This document shows positions 1 to 5,301 of a DNA stretch of 5,540 nucleotides, piece after piece; position 1 is the stretch's first letter; each line of letters begins with the position of its first letter. The notes under the pieces are model-generated. The model worked only from the letters and a program-made list of their open reading frames with translations, was not told where the DNA came from and made no database searches. The DNA is from Streptosporangiaceae bacterium (GTDB taxonomy: Bacteria; Actinomycetota; Actinomycetes; Streptosporangiales; Streptosporangiaceae). The stretch covers positions 1 through 5,540 of the forward strand of contig JASHOI010000363.1 of NCBI GenBank assembly GCA_030041195.1, written 5' to 3'. Position numbers and translations under genes: made by a program.

Positions 1-311
1 GCAACCGACACCCCGGCAGGCTGACGCAGTTCCAGCACGGTCGCCACCATCGCGGGCACCAGCGACGGTTCCTGGACGGCCGCCAGCTCCACGACCCAGA
101 CGCCGTCGGCGTACCGGTCAGCCACCCGCTTCAGCACCTCGTCGGCGAGCCGGGTCTTGCCCACCCCACCGGGCCCGGTCACGGTCACCAGACGGTACTG
201 AGACAGCAGCCCCGCCACTTTGTCTACAGCGCTCGAACGGCCGACGAAACTCGTGAGCGCGTGCGACAAGCCGCGGAATTCACGTGCTGGCCGCGTAGCA
301 GGGTCCCCCAC
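1..311 (-). CDS. NB-ARC/AAA-type ATPase transcriptional regulator, N-terminal part (runs off the left edge)
   Basis: The minus strand encodes an ATPase of the family usually annotated as LuxR-family or AfsR-like regulators or 'predicted ATPase'. Seen directly: the segment LTSFVGR that typically opens the nucleotide-binding module, then RLVTVTGPGGVGKTRLA, a Walker A/P-loop with the lysine and threonine that bind nucleotide phosphate, then DGVWVVELA, the hydrophobic strand that usually follows in this family. The frame is open to position 1, so the rest of the ATPase domain and any TPR or C-terminal helix-turn-helix region lie outside. An in-frame stop near 375-377 limits the N-terminus. A GTG at 309-311 is the furthest plausible start and a TTG at 267-269 is an alternative; neither has a good ribosome binding site, so the start is uncertain. 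No DNA-binding domain precedes the ATPase here, so any such domain must be C-terminal or absent. The family is clear; the precise regulatory role is unknown. Confidence 0.85.
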   Translation of the reverse strand, partial: MGDPATRPAREFRGLSHALTSFVGRSSAVDKVAGLLSQYRLVTVTGPGGVGKTRLADEVLKRVADRYADGVWVVELAAVQEPSLVPAMVATVLELRQPAGVSV

Positions 312-523
312 CCCCGCATCGTATCGCCGGGAAATCCGGCAATTAGGAAGTTCAATTGCGGCCGTGGGTGGTCTTCAGCCATCGCCCCGCGTGTGGGTAA
401 CTATGCCCCGCGCCTGGAATGGGGCAAGACGGCCCCTGCCGCGCCGCCTCTGCCGCGGCGCACTCTGGCGTCACCAGGCCGCAAGCTACGGCCCCGCAGA
501 CGTCCAGGAAGCGAGATAACCCG
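312..523. other. Intergenic spacer between the divergent regulator and the small arginine-rich protein gene
   Basis: No coding region is convincing here; the short plus-strand frames crossing it are antisense to the regulator and have no recognisable content. Two small inverted repeats lie near the regulator start: a 5-bp arm pair at 326-330/336-340, and a second pair, CAATT at 340-344 with AATTG at 354-358. Promoters for both flanking genes would be expected here, but no good -10/-35 pair is visible. Confidence 0.5.
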
Positions 524-709
524 ATGAACTTCTACCTCAGCACCCAGCTCGCCGCCGCCCGGCAGACCAGCATGCTTGATGACGCCAGGCGCCAGCGCCT
601 GGCCCGGCAGTCCCGGATGGCGCGCCGGTCAGCCCGCAGCACCAGCCCGCTGCGGCCAGGCCGTCCGTTCCGCTTGGCCGTCTGGCACCGCGGTTCGCTG
701 CAGGCGTGA
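524..709 (+). CDS. Small arginine-rich hypothetical protein (61 aa)
   Basis: The ATG at 524 follows an AGGAAG purine tract at 506-511 with a 12-base gap, an acceptable ribosome binding site. The same frame is open further upstream to 419, but that extension has no comparable site and looks like ordinary high-GC read-through. The product starts MNFYLSTQLAAARQ and has 13 arginines in 61 residues, only two aspartates (19-20), and no lysine or glutamate, so it is strongly basic. Residues 5-38 could form an amphipathic helix rich in Ala, Arg and Gln; the rest is Pro/Arg/Ser-rich. There is no signal peptide, membrane segment or cysteine motif. Short basic proteins that open with a similar Leu-Ala-Arg-Gln helix are common in actinobacteria, and their function is unknown. 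A strong hairpin begins 26 bases after the stop, which supports an independent transcription unit. A nucleic-acid-binding role is only a guess from charge. Confidence 0.6.
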   Translation: MNFYLSTQLAAARQTSMLDDARRQRLARQSRMARRSARSTSPLRPGRPFRLAVWHRGSLQA

Positions 710-734
710 TCCGCATGGCAGCCATTGACCAGCA

Positions 735-775
735 GCGGGGTCCGCGGCACTCCCCGGGAGCGCCGCGGACCCCGC
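735..775. terminator. Strong GC hairpin, probable bidirectional terminator
   Basis: A perfect 14-bp inverted repeat has arms at 735-748 and 762-775 around a 13-base loop. The loop can itself pair by about three base pairs (750-752 with 758-760). It lies between the stop of the small plus-strand gene (709) and the stop of the minus-strand hydrolase (808), the usual place for a shared terminator of convergent genes. There is no long T tract on either side, which is common for actinobacterial terminators. A role as a regulatory hairpin is not excluded. Confidence 0.8.
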
Positions 776-807
776 CTTGTGTGCGGTACCGCGCAGACCG
801 TGCCCGA

Positions 808-1629
808 TCAGCTTTGGACGAACGCGAGCAGCTCGTTGTTGATCAGGTCGGGCATGGTGACGGTTAGGCCGTGCGGGGCGCCCGCAATGGCCTTGAGCTG
901 TGCATCCGGCACCAGCTTGACGCTGAGCGCCGACGAGTCCTCGTACGGGACGATCTGGTCGTCGTCTCCGTGCAGGAACAGCGTGGGCACGTCGATCTTC
1001 CGCAGGTCCTCGGAGAAGTCGGTCTCGGAGAACTGCTTGACGCAGTCATAGGACGCCTTCACCGATGACTGCATGCCGAGCCGCCAGAACTGCTCCTCGA
1101 TCCCTTCGGACACCTTGGCGCCGGGCCGGTTGTAGCCGAAGAACGGAACGCTCGTGTCCTTGTAGAACTGGGAGCGGTTCCCGGCTATCCCGTTGCGGAG
1201 GCTGTCGAACACCGAGAGTGGCTGCCCGTCCGGGTTGTTCGCGGTCTGGATCATCAGCGGCGGGACCGCCGCGATGAACATCATCCGGGCCAGGCGCCTT
1301 GTGCCATGGCGGCCGACGTAGCGTGCGATCTCGCCGCCGCCCATGGAGTGGGCCACGAGGGTGACGTTGGTCAGGTCGAGCCCGTCGAGCAGCCCGGCGA
1401 GGTCGTCCGCCCACGTGTCGTTGTCGTTGCCGTTCCACGACTGACCGGAGTGCCCATGCCCGCGGCGGTCATGGGCTATGACGCGGTAGCCGCGCTGCCC
1501 GAAGAACAGCAACTGCGGGTCCCACGCGTCACCGCTGAGCGGCCAGCCATGAGAGAACACGATCGGTTCTCCCGAGCCCCAATCCCTGTAGTGGATTTCC
1601 GTTCCGTCCTGTGACCTGTAGAACGGCAC
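808..1629 (-). CDS. Alpha/beta hydrolase, cofactor-free (non-heme) chloroperoxidase / perhydrolase type
   Basis: This 273-residue protein has the full length and all landmarks of the alpha/beta-hydrolase group that includes bacterial non-heme chloroperoxidases and related aryl esterases. Seen in order: oxyanion-hole region FSHGWPLSG (25-33), nucleophile elbow AHSMGGGE with Ser95, catalytic acid in HGDDDQIVP (probably Asp224), and catalytic histidine in GAPHG (His253). By family knowledge such enzymes hydrolyse esters and, with a carboxylic acid, form peracids from hydrogen peroxide, which explains the apparent halogenation; the natural substrate is unknown. There is no signal peptide, so it should be cytosolic. 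The start is a GTG at 1627-1629 preceded by a run of six guanines at 1636-1641 with a 6-base spacer, a good ribosome binding site. It is divergent from the DUF4037 gene and convergent with the small gene, so it is probably monocistronic. Family assignment is secure; physiological role is not. Confidence 0.93.
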   Translation of the reverse strand: MPFYRSQDGTEIHYRDWGSGEPIVFSHGWPLSGDAWDPQLLFFGQRGYRVIAHDRRGHGHSGQSWNGNDNDTWADDLAGLLDGLDLTNVTLVAHSMGGGEIARYVGRHGTRRLARMMFIAAVPPLMIQTANNPDGQPLSVFDSLRNGIAGNRSQFYKDTSVPFFGYNRPGAKVSEGIEEQFWRLGMQSSVKASYDCVKQFSETDFSEDLRKIDVPTLFLHGDDDQIVPYEDSSALSVKLVPDAQLKAIAGAPHGLTVTMPDLINNELLAFVQS

Positions 1630-1899
1630 AGTCGACCCCCCTTTCCGGAATTACCTGCTTTCCTTTCGCAGCACAATGCCATACGGCCGGTGAATTGCCG
1701 CAGTTATCGGCATGGCTGGGGAACGACCCTCCTCCGGAGGCACTGGCACTGGCCGGTTCGCCCAGTTCAGCGGCTGACCGGCCATCTGCACCTTACGGGT
1801 GTGCCCGCAAAGTCACCCTCAAAACTTGGTCGCTAATTCCTGTTCGCCGCCTCTCGATATCACGGGCTATTGCGGTTCCGATCACGAAAAAGAGGAAAT
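1630..1899. promoter_or_regulatory. Divergent intergenic region between the hydrolase and DUF4037 genes
   Basis: This 270-base spacer separates the starts of two divergent genes, so it should carry both promoters. No hexamer pair close to consensus was found. It has several symmetric elements: TGCCG/CGGCA arms at 1696-1700/1708-1712, a 10-bp perfect palindrome CCTCCGGAGG at 1731-1740, and an 8-bp inverted repeat TGGCCGGT/ACCGGCCA at 1750-1757/1777-1784 around a 19-base gap. These could be operators or a leader hairpin upstream of the DUF4037 gene, but GC-rich DNA yields such repeats by chance. Base composition is visibly less GC-rich toward 1800-1900. No protein-coding frame here is credible. 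Confidence 0.45.
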
Positions 1900-3027
1900 A
1901 TGACGCATGCATGCGGCAAGATCGTCGGCATGACCGCACCGTTCATCCCGGGCCTTCGGCTGGCCGCCGAGTACTACACCGAGGTGGTGCGCCCGCTGCT
2001 GGACCGGGCATACCCCGGCCTGGCGTACTCGGCGGCGCTGCTGGGCTCGGGATCGGAGGTGCTCGGCTTCGACAGCCAGCGCTCCACCGACCACAACTGG
2101 GGCCCGCGGCTGCAGGTCTTCCTCGCCGCCAGCAGCGGTCCCAGCGGCGGTCCGAGCGGCGGTCCCGGCAGCGGCGAGATCGCCGCCATGCTCGCCGGGC
2201 GGATCCCGGCGACCTTCCGCGGCCACCGCACCGTCTTCCCCGGCACCGAGGACCCCGGCGGCACCGCCCGGCACTGGGTGGACGTGCACCCGCTGAGGTC
2301 CTGGCTGCAGGGCCAGCTCGGGTTTGACCCCACCCAACCGGTCGGCCTGCTGGACTGGCTCGCCACGCCGGCCCAGCGGCTGGCCGAGGTCACCGCCGGG
2401 GCGGTCTTTTATGACGGGCCGGGCGAGCTGACCCAGGCCCGCGCCCGCCTGGCCTGGTACCCCCGTGACGTGTGGCTGTACGTGCTGGCCTGCCAGTGGC
2501 AGCGCATCGCCGAGGAGGAGGCGTTCCCCGGCCGGTGCGGCGAAGCAGGTGACGAGCTGGGATCGGCCGTCGTCACCGCGCGGCTGGCCCGCGACCTGAT
2601 GCGGCTGTGCCTGCTGATGGCCCGCCGCTACCCGCCGTACAGCAAATGGCTCGGCACGGCGTTCGCCCGGCTTCCCGGCGTGACCGACGTCGCGCCCGCG
2701 CTGACCCATGCGGTATCCGCGGCCGACTGGCGGACCCGCGAGCAGCACCTGTGCCACGCCTATGCGGCCGCCGCAACACTGCACAACCGGCTCGGGCTCA
2801 CCCCACCCCTGGATCCGGAGACGAGGCCCTACTACGACCGGCCCTACCAGGTCCTCGGTGCTGGCAGGTTCGCGGCGGCGCTGCGGGAGGCGATCACCGA
2901 TCCGCAAATCCGGCGGCTGCCGGGCATGGGCGCGGTCGACCAGTTCGTCGACAGCACCGACGCCCTCGCCGACCTCCCGTTCCTGCGGGCCGCCATCACA
3001 TCGTCAGGGCACGGACCCGGTCGATGA
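1900..3027 (+). CDS. DUF4037 domain-containing protein (nucleotidyltransferase-like fold)
   Basis: This 375-residue protein matches the DUF4037 family as I know it. The N-terminal part (14-75) has FIPGLRLAAEYY, then LLGSGSEVLGF and STDHNWGPR, which resembles the GS...DxD signature of nucleotidyltransferases. The second acidic position is Asn66. A further acidic candidate is Asp128 in WVDVHPL. The DUF4037 core lies at about 169-258, with the recognisable stretches YPRDVWLYVLACQW, GDELGSAVVTARL and RYPPYSKWLGTAF. The rest is helical. A Gly-Pro-Ser repeat interrupts residues 79-92. The ATG at 1900 has GAGG at 1892-1895 just 4 bases upstream; an in-frame TTG at 1870 and an ATG at 1930 (MTAPFIPGL) are alternatives, and conservation begins near the latter. 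The gene is probably monocistronic and overlaps the convergent oxidoreductase by 32 bases. No reaction has been established for the family to my knowledge; nucleotidyl transfer is an inference from the fold. Confidence 0.9.
   Translation: MTHACGKIVGMTAPFIPGLRLAAEYYTEVVRPLLDRAYPGLAYSAALLGSGSEVLGFDSQRSTDHNWGPRLQVFLAASSGPSGGPSGGPGSGEIAAMLAGRIPATFRGHRTVFPGTEDPGGTARHWVDVHPLRSWLQGQLGFDPTQPVGLLDWLATPAQRLAEVTAGAVFYDGPGELTQARARLAWYPRDVWLYVLACQWQRIAEEEAFPGRCGEAGDELGSAVVTARLARDLMRLCLLMARRYPPYSKWLGTAFARLPGVTDVAPALTHAVSAADWRTREQHLCHAYAAAATLHNRLGLTPPLDPETRPYYDRPYQVLGAGRFAAALREAITDPQIRRLPGMGAVDQFVDSTDALADLPFLRAAITSSGHGPGR
2137..2175 (+). repeat. In-frame 12-bp tandem repeat encoding Gly-Pro-Ser-Gly units
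   Basis: Inside the DUF4037 gene three near-identical 12-base units occur in a row: GGTCCCAGCGGC, GGTCCGAGCGGC, then a third unit lengthened by one codon (GGTCCCGGCAGCGGC). They encode GPSG-GPSG-GPGSG directly after the LQVFLAA strand. The repeat length is a multiple of three, so copy number can change by slippage without shifting the frame. It probably forms a flexible surface loop. Confidence 0.85.
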
Positions 3028-3946
3028 CCGGGGCGAAGGCGTCCAGGTACGGCTCGTGAACGGTGTAGTAGGTGAAGCCGTACCGGTCGCGGTTGCGGAC
3101 GATCTGCTCGGCCATCTCCTCGACCGTCCCGACGAACAGGAACGGGTTTTCCAGGATCTCCGCCGCGGTCACGGTGCCGCGGTACTGCTCGGCCAGGCCG
3201 GCCGCTGCCGTGCGGCGGTCGTCGGTCACGATCACCACCTGGGTCAGCGCGTGCCATTCGATCCTGTCCACGCGGTCACCGGCGCAGTCGCGGGCAAACC
3301 GCACGCGGTCGTCGGCCTCGGCGGCTGTGCACAGCCGGAACACCCCCGGCGGCTGCCCGGCGGCCTGGAACAGGCCGCCGATCCCGACGATGTCCGCGGT
3401 CTCGGCGGCGATTCGCAGCACGCGGTCCCCGGAGCCGCCCACCAGCAGCGGCGGCCCGTAACCGCCGAAACCTCGCCGCTGCACCGGCAGCAGCGGCGGA
3501 AAGCCCAGCCGCTGCCTAAGTTCCGCCTGCTGTTCGTAACCATCACCGGCGAACAGGCGGCTCAGCTCGCTGATCGTGGCCGACAGCGTGTCCGCGCGCC
3601 CGCCGTGCGACTGCCAGGGGATGCCGGCCTCGTCGAACTCCCACTTCATGTGCCCGGACCCCAGGCCGACCTCGAGCCGGCCGCCGGTGAGGATGTCCGC
3701 GGTCGCGATCTCGCGGGCGAGCAACGCCGGGTTCCAGAACGGCACGTTGACCACCAGCGTGCCGACCCGCAGCCGATCGGTCACGGCGGCGGCCGCGACC
3801 ACCGCCTGGAACGGGGCCGCGTGCCCCAGGTGATCCGCGGCGAAGATCGTGTCGTAGCCGTAGCTCTCGGCGCGGCGGCACATCGCGGCGAACTCATCGC
3901 GCGACTTGAGCCCGAAGACGTTGGACGAGAATCTGAAGCTGCTCAC
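2996..3946 (-). CDS. LLM-class (luciferase-like) F420-dependent oxidoreductase
   Basis: The 316-residue product has the TIM-barrel pattern of the bacterial luciferase-like family. Seen: FRFSSNVFGL at the first strand (4-13), AESYGYDTIFAADHLGH (26-42), RLRVGTLVVNVPFWNPALLAREIAT (59-82, the usual region after the cofactor pocket), TGGRLEVGLGSGHMKWEF (87-104), GPPLLVGGSGDRVLRIAAETAD (164-185), and a C-terminal VGTVEEMAEQI (272-282). By family knowledge these enzymes use reduced F420 (less often FMN) to reduce or oxidise small organic substrates; the substrate cannot be read from sequence. The LLM subgroup around MSMEG_2516 looks closest, by memory only. The start is a GTG at 3944-3946 with GGGAG at 3957-3961 (minus strand), 10 bases away. 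No signal peptide, so cytosolic. It is convergent with DUF4037 (stops interlocked) and divergent from the 2H phosphoesterase gene. Confidence 0.92.
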   Translation of the reverse strand: MSSFRFSSNVFGLKSRDEFAAMCRRAESYGYDTIFAADHLGHAAPFQAVVAAAAVTDRLRVGTLVVNVPFWNPALLAREIATADILTGGRLEVGLGSGHMKWEFDEAGIPWQSHGGRADTLSATISELSRLFAGDGYEQQAELRQRLGFPPLLPVQRRGFGGYGPPLLVGGSGDRVLRIAAETADIVGIGGLFQAAGQPPGVFRLCTAAEADDRVRFARDCAGDRVDRIEWHALTQVVIVTDDRRTAAAGLAEQYRGTVTAAEILENPFLFVGTVEEMAEQIVRNRDRYGFTYYTVHEPYLDAFAPVIDRVRALTM

Positions 3947-3989
3947 AATGGCTACGCTCCCATCTCACCGCATGGAGGCAGGAACGGGC
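3947..3989. promoter_or_regulatory. Very short divergent start region with back-to-back ribosome binding sites
   Basis: Only 43 bases separate the GTG of the LLM gene (minus) from the chosen ATG of the 2H gene (plus). It carries the LLM ribosome binding site (GGGAG, minus strand, 3957-3961) and the site that decides the 2H start, AGGA at 3980-3983 six bases before the ATG at 3990 (with GGAGG at 3974-3978 as a second option). There is not enough room for two conventional promoters, so each promoter probably lies partly within the other gene, or transcripts are leaderless or overlapping at their 5' ends. Confidence 0.5.
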
Positions 3990-4652
3990 ATGGCCCCGGA
4001 CTTCATGGCTGTCCACTGGCAGTGGCGCCGGGGCTGGCGGCCCGGACGCCGCAAGTACGCGTGGCATTTCACCTTCGACGACCAGCCGCCGGTCCGCGGC
4101 CTCGCCGCCCGGTACCAGGAAAGGCTGGCCGCGCTGCCTGGCCTGGACCCGATTCCTGCGCAGTGGCTGCACCTCACGGTCCAGGCCGTCGGGTTCACCG
4201 ACGAGGTGAGCGACGGCGACGTGGCGGCGATCATCGAGGCGGCCCGGCGCCGCGTCGGGGCACTGCCGCCGGCGCGGGTGACGATCGGCCCGGCGCTGGT
4301 CACGCCCGAGGCGATCCTGCTGGACGTCGCCCCGGTATCCGGCCTCGCGGCGATACGCGCCGGGCTGCGGGCCGCGATCGGCGACGTCTGGACGCCCGGC
4401 CGGGTGCCGGGAACCGAAGACTGGATGCCGCACGTGAGCGTCGCCTACAGCCACACGACCGCGCCATCGGAGCCGTACGCCGCGGCCCTCGCGGGCTGCT
4501 CGGAGTCCACGGGCACCGTTATCAGGTCCGTCCGGCTGATAATCCTCGGGCGGGACCGGCACGTGTACGAATGGACCACAAGGGCCAGCGTTGAGCTTCG
4601 CTTACGCACCGGCCAGTCCGGGTCAGCGGCGCGGCAGTCCGGCCTGGCCTGA
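3990..4652 (+). CDS. 2H phosphoesterase family protein ('2'-5' RNA ligase family')
   Basis: Numbered from the chosen start, this 220-residue protein has the two His-x-Thr/Ser-hydrophobic motifs that define the 2H phosphoesterase superfamily: HLTV at 61-64 and HVSV at 148-151, about 87 residues apart as expected. Upstream, HWQWRRGWRPGRRKYAWHF and LPGLDPIPAQWLHLT match an actinobacterial subgroup as I recall it. Members hydrolyse 2',3'-cyclic phosphates or 2'-5' linkages in RNA or nucleotides; some only ligate in vitro. The substrate here is unknown, and it should be cytosolic. The ATG at 3990 was chosen for AGGA at 3980-3983. In-frame ATGs at 3948, 3972 and 4005 are alternatives; 3948 would begin one base beyond the LLM start codon. 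Family similarity ends near YEWTTRASVEL, so the last roughly 17 residues look like an extension into the degraded TetR fragment, possibly because the original stop was lost. Confidence 0.88.
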   Translation: MAPDFMAVHWQWRRGWRPGRRKYAWHFTFDDQPPVRGLAARYQERLAALPGLDPIPAQWLHLTVQAVGFTDEVSDGDVAAIIEAARRRVGALPPARVTIGPALVTPEAILLDVAPVSGLAAIRAGLRAAIGDVWTPGRVPGTEDWMPHVSVAYSHTTAPSEPYAAALAGCSESTGTVIRSVRLIILGRDRHVYEWTTRASVELRLRTGQSGSAARQSGLA

Positions 4653-4736
4653 CAGTGCCGCGTCGATCAGGTCGTCGAGCGGCGGCCAGGGATGGTTGGG
4701 GCGGCTGGCCCGCAGGGAGACGATGCCGTGCAGGGC
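4623..4736 (-). pseudogene. TetR/AcrR-family regulator, C-terminal remnant
   Basis: On the minus strand, 37 codons followed by a TGA read ALHGIVSLRASRPNHPW, then PPLDDLIDAAL and a short tail. This matches the end of many actinobacterial TetR-family ligand-binding domains, where a helix with A-hG-hSLR precedes an FPWP-like turn and a last helix. Immediately upstream in frame is TAG (4737-4739), and no TetR sequence is found beyond it on either frame. The DNA-binding N-terminus and most of the ligand domain (roughly 150 residues of a usual 190-220) are therefore missing, as is any start codon. It overlaps the end of the 2H gene and lies antisense to the leading part of the reductase frame. It cannot make a functional repressor. 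Recognition rests on a short segment recalled from the family, so the class is probable rather than certain. Confidence 0.65.
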
Positions 4737-5301
4737 CTACGACGACGAAGACAGGCGGTTCGCCCCGCTCGACACCGACCGCACGGTGCTGCAGGAGGCG
4801 ATGGGCTCGATCGGCGCGGGGATCATCGGCAGGCGGATGTTCGACGTCACCGGCGGCTGGGGCGGCAACCCGCCAGGCGGCAAAGACGCCCGGTACTTCG
4901 TGCTCACCCACTCGGTCCCGCAGCAGTGGACCGGCCCGGGCTCGCCATTCACGTTCGTCACCAGCGGCATCGACGCCCTCGCCCAGGCCCGGGCGGCGGC
5001 CGGGGACAAGAATGTCGGGATCGGCGGCGGCGCCAACATCATCCAGCAGTACCTGGCCGCCGGGCTTGTCGACGAGCTGCGGCTGCACCTAGCGCCGGTG
5101 CTGCTTGGCGCGGGCAGGCGGCTCTTCGAGAACCTGGGCGACAAGACGATCGAAATGGAACGGACCAGGGTCATCGAGTCGCCCTTCGCGACCCACCTGT
5201 ACTTCACAATCCGCCGCCGAGACTTACCACATATTCGCCGCGAGGGAGCCGTGGATAGCGAGGCTCCTCAGGAAGCTTTGAGCAGCTGGTGCACGCGCTG
5301 A
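4723..5301 (+). pseudogene. N-terminally truncated dihydrofolate-reductase-like (RibD_C) protein
   Basis: The frame encodes most of a 'dihydrofolate reductase family' protein: DTDRTVLQEAMGS (17-29), GRRMFDVTGGWGG (36-48), YFVLTHSVPQQWT (58-70), SPFTFVTSGI (74-83), AAAGDKNVGIGGGANIIQQYL (91-111, pyridine-nucleotide-binding Gly-rich turn), GLVDELRLHLAPVLLGAGRRLF (114-135) and RTRVIESPFATHLYFTIRR (148-166). The family normally begins with a strand and a SLDGF-like motif of about 40 residues, carrying part of the NADPH and substrate pocket; it is absent. Family similarity starts close to 4738, exactly where the TetR remnant ends. An ATG at 4723 has AGGGAG at 4714-4719 only 3 bases away, and the frame is open back to a TTG at 4591, so a product of about 192 residues could still be translated. 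The C-terminus runs about 25 residues past the usual end into the next gene's stop. Annotated as a pseudogene; a reduced-function protein is possible. Confidence 0.75.
5244..5268 (-). terminator. Weak hairpin after the helix-turn-helix gene
   Basis: A 6-bp inverted repeat GGAGCC/GGCTCC (5245-5250/5262-5267), extendable by one G-T pair, begins at the base after the stop codon of the minus-strand gene. No T tract follows. It may be a weak terminator; the short stem makes chance likely. Confidence 0.3.

Noticed and set aside
220..527. Plus-strand frames of 88-99 codons opposite the regulator
   Set aside because: Antisense to the region with the Walker A ATPase homology and without any motif or ribosome binding site.
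1800..1899. Possible sigma-70-like promoter upstream of DUF4037
   Set aside because: Candidates such as TTGGTC near 1824 have no -10 element at a suitable distance.
1611..2327. 238-codon plus-strand frame crossing the divergent spacer
   Set aside because: It overlaps the hydrolase start antisense and the DUF4037 gene in another frame; the second half is Arg/Pro/Gly repeat-like shadow sequence.
1882..2907. 341-codon minus-strand open frame
   Set aside because: Antisense shadow of the DUF4037 gene; low-complexity Gly/Arg/Ala content and no recognisable domain.
3894..4562. 222-codon minus-strand open frame opposite the 2H gene
   Set aside because: The opposite strand has both catalytic HxT/S motifs; this frame shows no family features.
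2708..4594. 628-codon plus-strand open frame
   Set aside because: It is antisense to the LLM gene and out of frame with DUF4037 and 2H genes; its composition (Arg/Pro/Gly/Ala-rich, no family motif) is that of a GC-rich shadow frame.
4522..5088. 188-codon minus-strand frame that might have been the intact TetR gene
   Set aside because: It is in a different frame from the TetR-like segment and its translation has no helix-turn-helix or TetR features; it is the shadow of the reductase.
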